Part shown: positions 33,885 through 45,026 of the stretch, one piece after another
Layout: each line of letters opens with the position of its first letter
Numbering within the stretch: position 1 is the first letter of the stretch
NCBI GenBank assembly: GCA_015680685.1
Contig: MNCI01036200.1
Location: 154,563-218,562, forward strand
From: Gnetum montanum
Lineage: Eukaryota > Streptophyta > Gnetopsida > Gnetales > Gnetaceae
Reading direction: 5' to 3'
DNA: 64,000 bases
Program-made: the position numbers and the translations under genes
Notes under the pieces: model-generated
Told to the model about the DNA's origin: nothing
Databases searched by the model: none
Seen by the model: the letters and a program-made list of their open reading frames with translations, nothing else

Positions 33885-35334
33885 TAGCACCTAAACAAAA
33901 GCATCTACAAGAAGGAGAACCCTTGTAACCATAGGAGAAATGACCTAGAGCTAGAAGGGGCCAGCAAGAACAAGGCTAAGAACTACCAGAGGTGACCCAT
34001 GCAATGAGACCTCTTCAAGAGGAGCCCAAAGTAGAATCTATTCAAAAAATTCCAGAGGAAGAAGTGCCTACAAAATGATCCCAATGAGGAGAAGCACCTG
34101 GACCCATGCCAAGGCTTGAGGTCACTCTAACTCACTCTGTACTAGACATCATCAAGCCTTGAGAAATCCAAAGAATAGTTCTTCAAGAGATAAACTTTGG
34201 GCCATTTTTGGAGAAATCTCCAAAGGTTGTTAAGACACAATTGCAAGCCTCTCCCATGTGGCCATTCATCATGCCTTGTGGGGAATGGTACATGGAAGAG
34301 ACCTATCTCTTCTAGAGTAGCCAAAGGCCAAGGTCCATTATAAAAATCAAGGACATTCAAGTGTCCTACTCAATAGAATCTATTGCACAAGCACTAAGGT
34401 TGCCAAAAATTAGAACATAGTTGACAAATATATTAACAAAAGGTAATCTTGAGGAAAAAAGGAAATGAACCTAGAGATGCTATAGGGTGGACCTTAGGGA
34501 GTATGGTGCACTCACACCAGCAAAGCAAATTTATTTCAAGATTTCAGGCTATCACCTTAATCCAACGATGAGGCCAAGCAAGGTGACTACTTTCTCCGCT
34601 CGAGCATGTGTCACTCTAAGTGAAAAATTTCCTGTTAACATTCCATGGCTGATCTATTTGGAGATCAAGAAGTGCTTTAAGGAGAATGAATGTGGAAGGA
34701 AGACCTTTCCCTTTCTATGTCTTATTAGCAAACTTTACAAAAGGGTAGGCATTGTTTGCTATTCTAATGATACTCTTAGGCATGCTCCCTTGGCCTCATG
34801 GCCAAAAATCATGAAAGATAAGATGCCAACAACCACTTAAGAAGATGAGCTGCCACCACCACCACCCACTCAAGAGATGACATCAAAGGCCCACGTAGTC
34901 CTTGAGCATCTACGTCAAATCTGAGAATAGCTCTTGAGCAAACAAGAGCAACAAGCAAGAATGAGTGGGATGGATCCATCTGTGTATCGGCCAATGATGA
35001 GTCACCTTAATGAGGTGGCCCAAATAGTTAGCTAGATGGAGAGGGATGGTCCTATTTTCTCTACCCAAAGAACTCAATTGCCTTTGAGGTCAGATCCCAA
35101 TGCTCAAGAGGTGACAGTGTTATTAGCAACACATCATCTATTCCTAGAAATCTCTGGGAATGCTACCACTTTCTCAGTGTGGTTGGAGGAAGGTGAAGAG
35201 GCAACTATCTTGGTGATGCAACACCAAGGGCAAGAGACAATAGTAGAAGTGGTAGATGACTATGTAGCTAAAGTGCTGAACACACCTGTAGTGCTTGTAC
35301 TAGACGTATTTGCACTTCAAGACGTGTAGATGCC
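33885..35334 (+). pseudogene. ORF2 of host element C, part 1
   Basis: The N-terminus reads (I)APKQKHLQEG, where copy 3 has MAPKRSQQ, so the start codon has become ATA. The globular domain aligns with copy 3: 'ASPMWPFIMPCGEWYMEETYLF' in parts (34225-34315), then the open frame 34487-34840 with 'SGYHLNPTMRPSKV', 'ACVTLSEKFPVNIPW' and 'FPFLCLISKLYKRVG'. A Pro-rich linker and 'EEGEEATILVMQHQ' (35185-35230) follow. The frame stops near 35329, where the 5' LTR of element B begins; about 40 codons before the resumption at 43450 are lost. Function unknown. Confidence 0.75.
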
Positions 35335-35966
35335 TAAGTGCACAATTTAGAGGAAGTCTTGGGGGAAAGTCTTTCAAGGGAAGTCTTTTAGAAGTCTTTT
35401 AGGAGTCAAGTTAGAGTATTTTCCAAGTGCCCATAGCAAGAGGTCTAAATGTGGATGGATCTTTATTCAAGCACTGTGTACTTGAGCACACCTTATCTAT
35501 GACAATAAAGACAAGCTCTTGGATTCATCCTTGCAGCACTTGAGATTTGTTTTCTTACTCATTTCTTTTATTTTATTTTCTTNCAGTAACAATTAGTGTT
35601 TGGTAATCCTAGTAGTGTTGTGCTAGTTCAGGATGTGTATGGCAAGTGAGAATGGATACTGGTGTTAGGATTAGTTTAAAGCCTAGTTAATCAATAGTTA
35701 ATTTAAATTAGTCACTTAGTTATCTCTCTCTCTCCTCCCTTATTAGCAGTAGGACATAAAAACATAAAATCTATGAAAATCATATGCCTCAAGTGTACTT
35801 AACCATACAATTGTGACATACAAGTAAGTTTGGGAAGACATTGATCAACCAACCCATCCTTGTTACACAAAGGTGCATAGGCACTTAGTCCTTGGAATTC
35901 GACTGGATCATGTGTGAAATGCTTGTATTCGTATGGTTTAGCATAGGGGTGCCTCACCGCTCATCA
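35335..35966 (+). repeat. 5'-truncated 5' LTR of element B
   Basis: It starts abruptly at sequence equivalent to 42848 in the 3' LTR ('gcctaagtgcacaatttagagg'), just past the TATA, so U3 is missing. R/U5 are present ('gacaataaagac', 35499) and it ends CTCATCA before the PBS. An N at 35583 marks a gap. Confidence 0.8.
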
Positions 35967-35967
35967 T

Positions 35968-35985
35968 TGGCATCGTTGCTAGGAA
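35968..35985 (+). other. Primer-binding site of element B, slightly decayed
   Basis: TGGCATCGTTGCTAGGAA one base after the LTR, against the perfect TGGCGCCGTTGCCGGGGA of copy 3. Confidence 0.8.
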
Positions 35986-36102
35986 CTTAGTTGTTTGTGC
36001 GCTAACTAGAACTTAGGAAATCATTCACATCATTGGAACAAACCCTTAGGGTTTCTTGAGAAAATAATAAACAAGAATACATTGCACACTAAATAGACAA
36101 GT

Positions 36103-38550
36103 ATGTCTCCTTCTTCATACAAAAGCGCCTCATCACCTAGGTTTGAAACAGAAAATAGTCAATGGCGTAATACACATGACATTGATTCGCCATTCCCTCA
36201 ACAAGTTCGAGTGGTATATATTCATCCTGATGAGTATATACCAGACTTCACCTTTATCCTCCATCAAGATGAACAACTACATTGGTAAGACTTAGAAGGT
36301 AACATAGTATTACCTCCTGATCGTTTAGTCCCAAGCATGCTTCTTCGTGCCCTCGCACAAATTGGTGTGCCTCACTTACATGCAAAATACGTTGTGCAAG
36401 ATCATGACTCAAGAGAATACCGTCCCACAAAGGCGCAATGTCAAAGGGATTTGCAATAGGAGAGACATCATAATTCTTTGAAGGGTAAGTGGTCACATGA
36501 TGTCCCACATGTCTTAAGCGAAAATGAGGATGGTGAACCTACCTCAGGTAGTCGCCCACACAACAATGTTCCTTCCATTGACTTTGGCCAAGGGGTTGTT
36601 TATCAGAACCTTCATTCCACTATTCATAATCCATGTTCTGATACCCATGGGCACAAAGGGTCCAAAAAAGGAACACGAACTCATGCTAAAGGTGGACATT
36701 CTAATCGCAATTGCGATCAAGGCTGAGACTGCAAAAGAGAAGGTAGCAGACATCATCATGGTGATACTTCTCCTTCTTCTTCACCTTCATCATCTCCTTC
36801 ACCCTCTCCTTCAATATCTGGACATGGTCATAAAGAAAAAGACCATGGGGATAAAGGTAGGCAAACTGAAAGTCATGGACGAAATAGCCAGGAAAGGGGA
36901 CAAGGGCACTCTAGAGAGTCACAACATAGAAGAAGGTAGAGTAGAGAACAACATAGGCATCACAGACACCATGGACGAGATGACCACGATGAACCCCTAC
37001 TCACTACTCGAAGTATGTTGGACATAACTAAGGCTTTTAGAATTTCAACAAGGCACCAAAAAGAAAGTAGGATCAAGAGATTAGATATGAACAATATCCC
37101 ACGATTTGAAGGGGGATACAACACTAATCCTCAAAATCACTTACAAGAATTCCATGATGTGTGTGCCTTACAAAATATAGAGAACGAATGGCAAAAACTT
37201 AAGTTTTTTCCATAGACACTAGTTAAAGAAGTGGAAAGATGGTACTAGTCTTTAGAACTAGAATCCATTCATAGGTGGAGTACTATGTTAGAACTATTTA
37301 ATGACAAGTATCAAATGTACTCTCACGTGTCTAACTTGCAAAGGAAAATCCAAGGCTAGAAACAAGGAGGACATGAACCCTTGGATATTGCCATGGGCTG
37401 ATATTATGCACTATTGCATCGTTGTCCTAGCCATGGTTATTCATAGAGGGATCAACTACATCATCTCATGGATGGGCTTAGGCATGAAATAAAAAGAACC
37501 CTTGGGACTTATGCCCAAGGGAGACTATTCGAGCTTAGGTCCCATCAAATTCAAAGACTATTAGAGCAAGTTGCTAAGGAAGAAGGTGAGCTATAGAAGA
37601 GAGAAAGTGTGGAAGAGTATAACTGAGATCCTTCCCTGTGGAAGAGGGGAGTAAGATTTTGTGAGGATGAAGAAGAGTCACCACTCGAAGAGATGGTGAA
37701 TAGGAAAAATTTGCCTATCCAAAATATGACATCAAAAGTTTTGGCAAATGTAGACCAAATGTGGGATTCCCTAGACAATAGATTTCAAACTGTTCTTAAA
37801 ATAGTAGAGAAGTCTAGAGAGCAAGGTAGTGATCATGAAAAAAGAAAAAAGAGAGAAGCTAAACATGCACATAGCAAGGGTAAGGGCAAAGTTTCTATCA
37901 TTGAAGAGGTTGTGGATTTGGAAACAGATAATGATAGTGGATGTAAGATATGTCAATATGACCATCCTAAGGGATGTTACCCTATAATCTCATATCTGCA
38001 GGAGTTTAAGGTGTATGCACTCAACCCACGATTAAACAAAAGGTAAACACTCCGAAGGTTACCTTATCCTCAAGGTAAGCCAAGGTAGTTCCACCAACCC
38101 TTAACATATTATCCCAATGGAACTCCACCACAACCGATTAAGCAATATCAACAGTGGCAACACCCACAATCATGGGGAATGCCACAACCAAGGCAACAAT
38201 ATCCTTACCAGCAACCTGACCTGTATGGATATTACGTGCAGCAGCTAATCTCCCCACATGACTCTACTGGTCACGTCACTCCTCAACCTCACTACCAAGC
38301 CCGTGAGTATTATAAGACTCCCTCTTCTAGAGGTGATATTCCATAAGCATATCATCCTTCTAATCCAGCCACATCTCTTCCACCAATAGCTCCACTACGA
38401 CCTACTCCCACGATGCAAGGTGAAATCCCTACCCAGCTGCAGCAACATAATGCCACAAGGGCTGTTAACTCTCAACCTACTGTTGGGTCCAACAACCACA
38501 TGAAGAAAAGACCTTTCTTTAGAACCAACAATCCAACCAAGCCCTTGTAA
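36103..38550 (+). pseudogene. gag: gag of element B (broken)
   Basis: ATG at 36103 begins MSPSSYKSASSPR and runs into a conserved N-terminal block 'YIPDFTFILHQDEQLHW' before the first stop. A His/Lys/Asp-rich linker follows (36480-37000). The capsid-like domain is at 37015-37620 ('LDMNNIPRFEGGYNTNP', 'FNDKYQMYSHVSNLQRK' in other frames). The 37693-38046 frame has 'WDSLDNRFQTVLKIVEKS' and the knuckle-like 'CKICQYDHPKGCYP', whose last Cys is shifted. A Gln/Pro-rich tail runs to about 38550. Stops and frameshifts throughout. The longer N-terminus shared with copies 1 and 2 is absent from copy 3. Confidence 0.85.
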
Positions 38551-38556
38551 TCACAA

Positions 38557-39231
38557 GTGGATTATTCCTTAGATGCCTCAGTATCAATCAAAACTTCGAA
38601 GCCCCCTTCAACTCAACCATGGCACTCAATCCATACAGTTATGATAACACATGCCATCACCAATTGGATCAAAGCTGGCCACCTTCCCAAGAAATTTTCT
38701 AATCCTGGGAGTCCTTTGATATACTTACAAATCATTGGAAATGCGTCGTGCAAGGCTCTTTTGGATTTAGGTTCTAGTGTCAACTTGATTTCTCAAGAAA
38801 TGCACAAGGCCTGGAACCTGCCTCTATTAAAAAAGAGCAACATCCATCTAGAGTTGGCCGACCAGTCCATCACTATTCCATTGGGACTGGTGGAAGACAT
38901 TGTTACCACTATTTGTGGGTGGCCATACCCAGCTGACTTCCTAGTGATTCAGGTAAACAATGGTAAGGGGAACTTCCCAATCATAATGGGAAGAGCATGG
39001 CTAAGCACCATCGACACATGCCTAGGAATCTATGATCTTTCCCTAGAAATATCAAAGAAAAATACATTCAGAAAGATCAAGAAGAAGAAAGTTCCATGCA
39101 TCGCATATAGTGACACAAGGTGTAATTATGTGCAGAGGTTATGGTTTGTGCAAAGTTTAGCATTGCCTACATGTAATCAATGTGCACAAGTGATTAACAT
39201 ACAAAGATGCTTGTATGCAAAAGCCACATGA
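38557..39231 (+). pseudogene. Aspartic protease region of element B
   Basis: A 224-codon open frame; its first codon is GTG and it is part of the polyprotein, so no start is implied. Domain: 'MITHAITNWIKAGHLPKKF' leads to the catalytic 'LLDLGSSVNLIS' (D-L-G-S where active enzymes have D-L/S-G-A/S), then 'IHLELADQSITIPLG', 'LVEDIVTTICGWPYPADFL' and 'FPIIMGRAWLST'. This is the Athila-type retroviral protease pattern. The active-site Asp is kept, so the domain itself may be intact although gag before and RT after are broken. Confidence 0.85.
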
Positions 39232-39454
39232 CAAGAAGACACCCAGTGGCTGATAGCTAATCAAGAAAGTAATTCACTCATATGCATGGAACCAACTAAG
39301 GGTTTGACTTGTGCTTACATCGATAGCATAGATGCATTAAAGCAAGTTCACCACCAACTTCCAAGCCTTAAATTTAAAAATTTCAACTGGGGGAAGTTGG
39401 AAATCCTTGATAAATTTAAGTAGGATTCCCTTGAGCTGAAGCCATTACCCACTG

Positions 39455-40385
39455 ATATGGAATACACATTCCTTAAAATGGAAAATTGGTAATTATCAAT
39501 GCTAAGCTTGCTCCTCAACAGAAAGAAGAACTGCTAAAGGTAATCAATAGATAGTCAAAAGCCTTCACTTGGTCATATCCAAAATTAACTAAAATAGATC
39601 CTAGGATATGTCAATATAGGATTTACACCAACCCCTCCATGAAGCCTTGAAGACAACCGTAGAGGCGTTTGAACCCAAAGCTGAAGCAAGTAGTCAGGGA
39701 AGAAATCGAACAACTTCGCAAGGCTGGGTTCATATACCTCATTACTGATAGCGAATGGGTTAGCCCCTTAGTTATTATGCCTAAAAAGGGGGAAAATGGA
39801 GGGTGTGCATATATTTCAGGCTACTGAATATGGAAACATTCAAAGATCACTTTCTGTTGCCATTTGTTGACCAAATCCTAGACACCATTGCAAAGCATTG
39901 CTACTACAATTTTTTGGATGGATATAGTGGATATAATCAAATACAAATAGCCCCAGAAGACTAAGCCAAGGCTATGTTCACTAGACCTTGGGGAACATTT
40001 TCATACAAATAGATGTCATTTGGCTTGTGCAATGCCCCTGCAACATTTCAAAGACTAGTTCTAAGCATCTTCCAATAGCAGATAGGAAATGGTGTGGAGG
40101 TCTTTATGGACGACTTCTCCACTTATGGAGAAAACTTTGATCAAGCCTTGGACCAATTGGAGCAAGTGTTAAAAAGATGTGTAGAAACAAATTTGAGGCT
40201 CAACTGGTAGAAAAGCCATTTAATAGTCCAAGAGGGCATAGTACTAGGGCACAAAATCTCACACACAAGGATAGAGGTATACTCTAAGAAAATCAAAGTT
40301 ATCCAAGGAATTATCCATTAACTAGAAACTATCAAAGATATTCAGTCATTCCTTAGACATACTGGCTACCTTCGTACACTATCCA
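39455..40385 (+). pseudogene. Reverse transcriptase of element B (broken)
   Basis: Read across a few frameshifts: 'EEIEQLRKAGFIY', 'SEWVSPLVIMPKKGG', 'FLLPFVDQILDTIA', 'FLDGYSGYNQIQIAPED', 'MSFGLCNAPATFQRLV' (40012-40055), the catalytic 'VEVFMDDFSTYGENFDQAL' (40095-40150), 'KRCVETNLRLNW' and 'EGIVLGHKIS'. These are RT blocks 1-7 in order with the FMDD box. In-frame stops occur for example at 39962 and 40009. At about 40380, after 'LRHTGYLRTL', the sequence jumps into the integrase C-terminus, so the connection domain, RNase H and integrase core are deleted. Confidence 0.88.
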
Positions 40386-40777
40386 TGGCATGTGACCTCA
40401 ACCTTGACCTTGATCTAGCACAGAAACAACGATTAGTAACCCTTAACTTGCTAGATGAAAACTGACCAGCTACCCTATCATCTAGTGATTTGCACAAGGC
40501 ATTCAATAAACAACATCATGACCTAAGGATTAGGAAAGTTAAATATCAACCGGGAGATAAGGTTCTCTACTAGAATCCCACACATGTGCCACAACGTACT
40601 AAATTTCAAACACTGTGGGAAGGACCTTACATTATTTATGCAACTTTTCCTTCAGAGGCCATGACAATATACAAACCTAAGAGCCTAGACAAGAAACTAT
40701 TGGTTAACGTGCAACAAACCAAACATTTCCATGAGCTTAGGACAACCAGTACACATGCTACCTCTGTTACTGGATAA
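40386..40777 (+). pseudogene. Integrase C-terminal fragment of element B
   Basis: 'LDLAQKQRLVTLNLLDEN' and 'HDLRIRKVKYQPGDKVLY' match copy 1 (2497-2739) and element F (58200-58330). 'LWEGPYIIYATFPSEAM' with the GPY-like motif and 'LLVNVQQTKHFHELR' follow in the frame 40586-40777. The upstream catalytic core is absent. The stop at about 40777 ends pol. Confidence 0.85.
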
Positions 40778-40789
40778 CCCTGCTCACTA

Positions 40790-42645
40790 TTTCAGATCTC
40801 CTCCTTCCAACTTAGTCATGGGGGAGATGGCTACGTATGCTAGCCATTCTAGGCCCTCAGTTCTTTTTGAATTTTTTTACACGTTTTTGTTTCACACATT
40901 TTTGTTTTATACACTTTTCAAACTTTTCTTATTTTTTTTACACCATCATTCATATTTTTACTATTTGTTTGATTGCTTGATTTACTTTTATTTTTTATTT
41001 AATAAGTGCTCATTATGGTGGATTGAATTATATCATATTGATTGCTAATGTTCGATTTTTACCTTTGAATTATGATGTTGATATTAAGGTATGGTTCTTT
41101 TGGTAAAACAAGCAATGAGTCCACGTTGTCCACTCATCCATATAACTCTATGATCTCCTTTGGCTTGGAACTGTACAGTCCCCTTTTTATAAGTAAACTT
41201 TTAATGAATTGGGGGCTGGGTATTTTTCAAACCAAGGNTAGTGTTTATAGCCCATATTGATTTATAATGTATAAGGGGTATGCTTTGAATTCTCACTCTT
41301 TTTTTTTCTTTTTTTTTGTGTGAGAACCACATCATGCAAAGACTTATTTTTATTCACTCAGCTTCTTGATTTTTGAACAATGTCAGAATGGGGGAAAACC
41401 CAAGAAAAAGCATCCAAGCACCCAAGAGAATGGCCAGCACAAATGCATTGAATCCTCTTGAAGTCATACCCTTTTCATCCTTTGAGTCTTTCCTTGGTTT
41501 GAAAAATACCCAGCCCCCAATTCATTAAAAGTTTACTTATAAAAAGGGGACTGTACAGTTCCAAGCCAAAGGAGATCATAGAGTTATATGGATGAGTGGA
41601 CAACGTGGACTCATTGCNGTAAAATACACAAGGGGCTTTACACAACCTTGTTCTTGGGATTCCATTCCATTCTCTTCTCTCCATCTTTCTTCCCATTTTC
41701 CACCTCATTGCCAGTTTTATCATTAGTCCGTTCTAGGTTGATGCATTATTTTTCTTTGGTGAATTCCTATGGGCAAGTTTTTAACTCTTGCTTCCAAATG
41801 ACATTCCTAGAGCCTACAGACTCTTTATTTTGTGGGTTTATCAGGGCATAAAAGGCATGAGCCTACTTTGGGGAGGATCCACTGGCATTCCTTTTTGGTG
41901 CAATTTTTAACCTCTTTTCCTTAAACATTTCCTGCAATCAATCATCTTTTGTTTCATCCCCATCCATGACATCCATTTTATTGGTGTTGTTGTTGTTATT
42001 TTTTTCCCATCCTTCTTGTTCCTCATATTTTTCCATCTTATAGCTACCGGAGGTTCGCTCTTAGTCGTGGGGGCCCTGGCACAAATTTTTCAATTTTTTC
42101 CATTTTACTAATTGCCTAACCCCTACACCTTGGGTAGTTGCCAGTGATAAATCTCCTAACCAATTTCTTCCATAACCACAACTCAGCCAATGTGCTTCAT
42201 ATCGAGGCAAGGTATCAACTGCATTGTGGTTTATCTATCATTGCTCATTTGTGAATGTGTCGTGTGTGCATATGGTGATCATACAAACAATGGACTAGGC
42301 TTGTAGGAAGCACTTAGGATGGATCAAATCTGGAGCATTTACGAAAGGATAAAGTTTGGTGGCATAGCTATGGATAAATAATGGAAAGCGCAATCCTAGC
42401 ATTGGCAGCAACACGCTTCATTTTCTTTCTCTCTCTTTCTCTACAAGCTGTCAAATAAAGGCTTTGATGTTATTTATGTACGAGTGTTCACCACAATGGT
42501 CATGAACACCAATGTTGTAATATGCTTATTGATCTGTTCACTAGGCACGTTGAGTTTGTCATCCTATTCTACCATCAGTTGTCAATTAGTTAATAATCCC
42601 ATACCTTCCCAATATTTTGTAAGGAACTAGAGGATGAGTTTTCAT
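40790..42645 (+). repeat. Post-integrase 3' region of element B
   Basis: Non-coding. It has PPT-like motifs at 40812-40826 (TTAGTCATGGGGGAG) and 42061-42073 (TTAGTCGTGGGGG), a T-rich stretch (40865-41010), the 'gcctacagactctttat' block (41812) and a (CT)n stretch (42435). It is colinear with element F in reverse except for the segment between the Ns at 41238 and 41618. No ORF2 is present, unlike copy 3 and hosts A and C. Confidence 0.8.
41112..41617. repeat. 126-bp perfect inverted repeat around a reversed contig
   Basis: 41112-41237 is the exact reverse complement of 41492-41617, and each arm abuts an N (41238 and 41618). If the 379 bp between the Ns are turned round, the region becomes colinear with 57240-57630. 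This indicates a contig placed in the wrong orientation, not a biological palindrome. Confidence 0.85.
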
Positions 42646-42660
42646 TCAGTCGTGGGGGTA
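42646..42660 (+). other. Polypurine tract of element B
   Basis: TCAGTCGTGGGGGTA immediately before TGATGAGAG. Confidence 0.85.
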
Positions 42661-43449
42661 TGATGAGAGTGGCTACTCTAGCAGGTTATTCTAATTATTA
42701 GAGTGGCAGTTTCTTTAAAATTAGAGTGGCAATTTCTCTAAAATTAGAGGGGTAGTTTCTGTAAAATTAGAGTGGTAGTTTCTCTAAAATTAGAGTGGTA
42801 GTTTTTCTAATTATTAGAGTACTTTCTCCCAAGCCTATAAATATAGTGCCTAGGCACACAATTTAAAGGAAGTCTTGGGAGGAAGTCTTGGAAGGAATTC
42901 TTTCAAGGGAATTCTTTTAAAAGTCTTTTAGGAGTCAATTTAGAGTATTTTCCAAGTGCCCACAGTAGGAGGTCTAAGTGTGGATGGATCTTTATTCAAG
43001 CATTGTGTACCTGAGCACACCTTATCTACGGCAATAAAGACGAGCTCTTGGATTCATCCTTGCAGGACTTGAGATTTTTTTTTTTACTAATTTCTTCTAT
43101 TTTATTTTATTTTTTCATTTATTTTATTTTATTATTTTATTTTATTTTATGCACTTTACATTTCTGTTATTAGCACACACAGTACGATCACTTCGAGCAT
43201 GCGTGTAACACTTNCTCCTCCCTTATTAGTTGCAAGACATAAAAACATAAAAGCTATAAAAATCATATGCCTCAAGCTTATTTAACCATACAATCATGAC
43301 ATACAAGTAAGTTTGGAAAGACAATGATCAACCAACCTTTCCTTGTTCCACAAAGGTGCATAGGCACTTAGTCCTTGGAATTTAACCAGATCGTGCGTGA
43401 AATGCTTGTATTCATATGGTTAAGCATAGGGGTACCTCGTCACTCATCA
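42661..43449 (+). repeat. 3' LTR of element B (with a gap)
   Basis: TGATGAGAG to CACTCATCA. U3 contains about five tandem 23-bp units (attagagtggtagtttctct-aaa, about 42694-42820) with CTAATTATTAGAG palindromes at their ends. The TATA is at 42836-42845 (cctataaatatag). R has 'gcaataaagacg' (43031), followed by a (TTTTA)n run at 43085-43150. The N at 43214 marks a gap. It is followed by TTAGA and host C ORF2. Confidence 0.88.
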
Positions 43450-44749
43450 TTAGACATCTTTGATCTCTAGGAGAACATCACTGCAACCTAATTAGAATTG
43501 CTAAATGCAAAAGGCAGATGCATCATTTTAGAGGGGCAACTAGAAACGACCTAGGAGCAAAATTAACACTTGGTCACGGAGGTTGCTGAACTTCATGTCT
43601 AACTTGTAAAACAAGTAATCCTTAGCCTAGCGAGTGACAAGAGATGAAGCTATCAAATAGCTTCAAGAACAATTTCAAAAGGATGAGGAGGAAGTAGTAA
43701 TGGTCATCTTCAAAAAATCCATAGCAGAAGCTGAAACATTTTCCATCAAAAAGGACTTGAGTTAGATGTGTCAAGAAAATGAAGCATTGACTATGCAAAA
43801 TCATCACCTATGAAATGTTGATGCTCAGATAGATCAAATGTAAGAATTCATTCCTCAATAGAAGGAGCAGCTTGCCAAAGTCAACACCAAACTAAGGAAA
43901 TTAGTCATGGAGAACTGCAATCTGTCAATGGAGGAGGTACACACCTTGTGGCAAAATTCTACCATCGAGATTACTACCTGGAAGAAAAAATCCCTCAAAT
44001 TTGAGAAAGTAAAGAATCACTACAAGAACCAGGTTGGCTTGCAAAATGAAATTAATGAAAAACAAATCTAGATGAAAAAGGTGAAAGTGAATGAAGTCCT
44101 CCAACAACTCTAGCAAGGAAGAGAGATATAGCAACCCATCCTTGATGGGATTGACACCTACAATAAAGCAGAGATCTGCTTGAAGGAGTTGCAAATCAAG
44201 AAAATGATAGAGTACATTGAGTTGGCCAATCTCCATTATGCAAACTTGGCAATGCTGACAGCTAGACAGCTATAGTTAGAATTAGAGAAAAAAGTGGCTA
44301 GCTCATACCTACTATATGAGGTTGAGTTCAAGCACCATATGGACACCAAGCTAAATCTTGAGACTACTAACGTTGAACTCGAAGTTCTCAAAGGGTGATT
44401 CAGAGATCAATGATCTATCACTAAGAACCTAGCCAGATGGATGAATGACTACTAAGAGCTAAAGGACATAGTCAGGGTGTTCAACATTGAATGTAAATCG
44501 TTCACTGCTTGGTTTGTCAATGTCAAGGAGTTGTTTCCAATGATCTCATATCCTTGGGATGTGCCCATTCCAACCTACATTGGGAAAGCTATGTGGATGA
44601 TGCAAAATTCTAGGAGTAAGGAGGAGAAAATGAAAGCATTGCTAGATGCTTTCTACCTCCCGCCTAAAGTCGTAGCAACAGTAGGACAACTACAGCCACC
44701 TCAACCACCACCACTACGTGAAGCTAGTGGAGGTCCCTTGGAGCCTTAG
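43450..44749 (+). pseudogene. ORF2 of host element C, part 2
   Basis: Resumes the protein of 33885-35334: it begins at the segment equivalent to 'LFDIPQDVTVIQLDL' of copy 3 in decayed form, then a long coiled-coil region with many Glu/Lys/Gln (43500-44450). The final open frame 44477-44749 has 'FTAWFVNVKELFPMISYPW' and a Pro-rich tail 'QPPQPPPLREASGG', equivalent to the C-terminus in copy 3 and host A. Several stops. It is followed by PPT and LTR at 45012-45945. Confidence 0.78.
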
Positions 44750-45011
44750 GAACCACCACTTTCTGGGACTGTTTAATCTTCTCCAACAAGCTTTGCACCA
44801 TCAAGGAACATGTTGTCTAATTTTTAAAGAGTTGAATCATGGTGTTCAATTTTGTGTCCTAAACACCTTCATTTTTTGTAATGTGTTGATCCATACACCT
44901 AGGCACTTCAATTTTTTGTTAAGTCAATCAATTTTTTTTGTTGAAGAAAAGTCAATCAATAATCCCATACTTTTCCAATTTTGTAAAAGAACTCAAGGAT
45001 AAGTTTTCATT

Positions 45012-45026
45012 CAGTTGTGGGGGTAT
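45012..45026 (+). other. Polypurine tract of host C
   Basis: TCAGTTGTGGGGGTA immediately before the LTR. Confidence 0.85.

Larger units (their letters stand above)
35335..43449 (+). mobile_element. Element B, Athila-like gag-pol element nested in host C
   Basis: LTR (U3-less), PBS, gag, protease, RT, a fused integrase C-terminus, a long 3' region, PPT and a full 3' LTR, all on the plus strand. It divides ORF2 of host C: the part before 35334 and the part after 43450 belong to the same protein. A deletion at the left junction removed U3 and about 120 bp of host ORF, so no target duplication can be read. All genes are defective. Confidence 0.82.

Noticed and set aside
41112-41617. Large perfect palindrome as a possible hairpin or cruciform element
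   Set aside because: Both arms touch Ns and the loop is colinear with a relative only when reversed, so it is an assembly fault.
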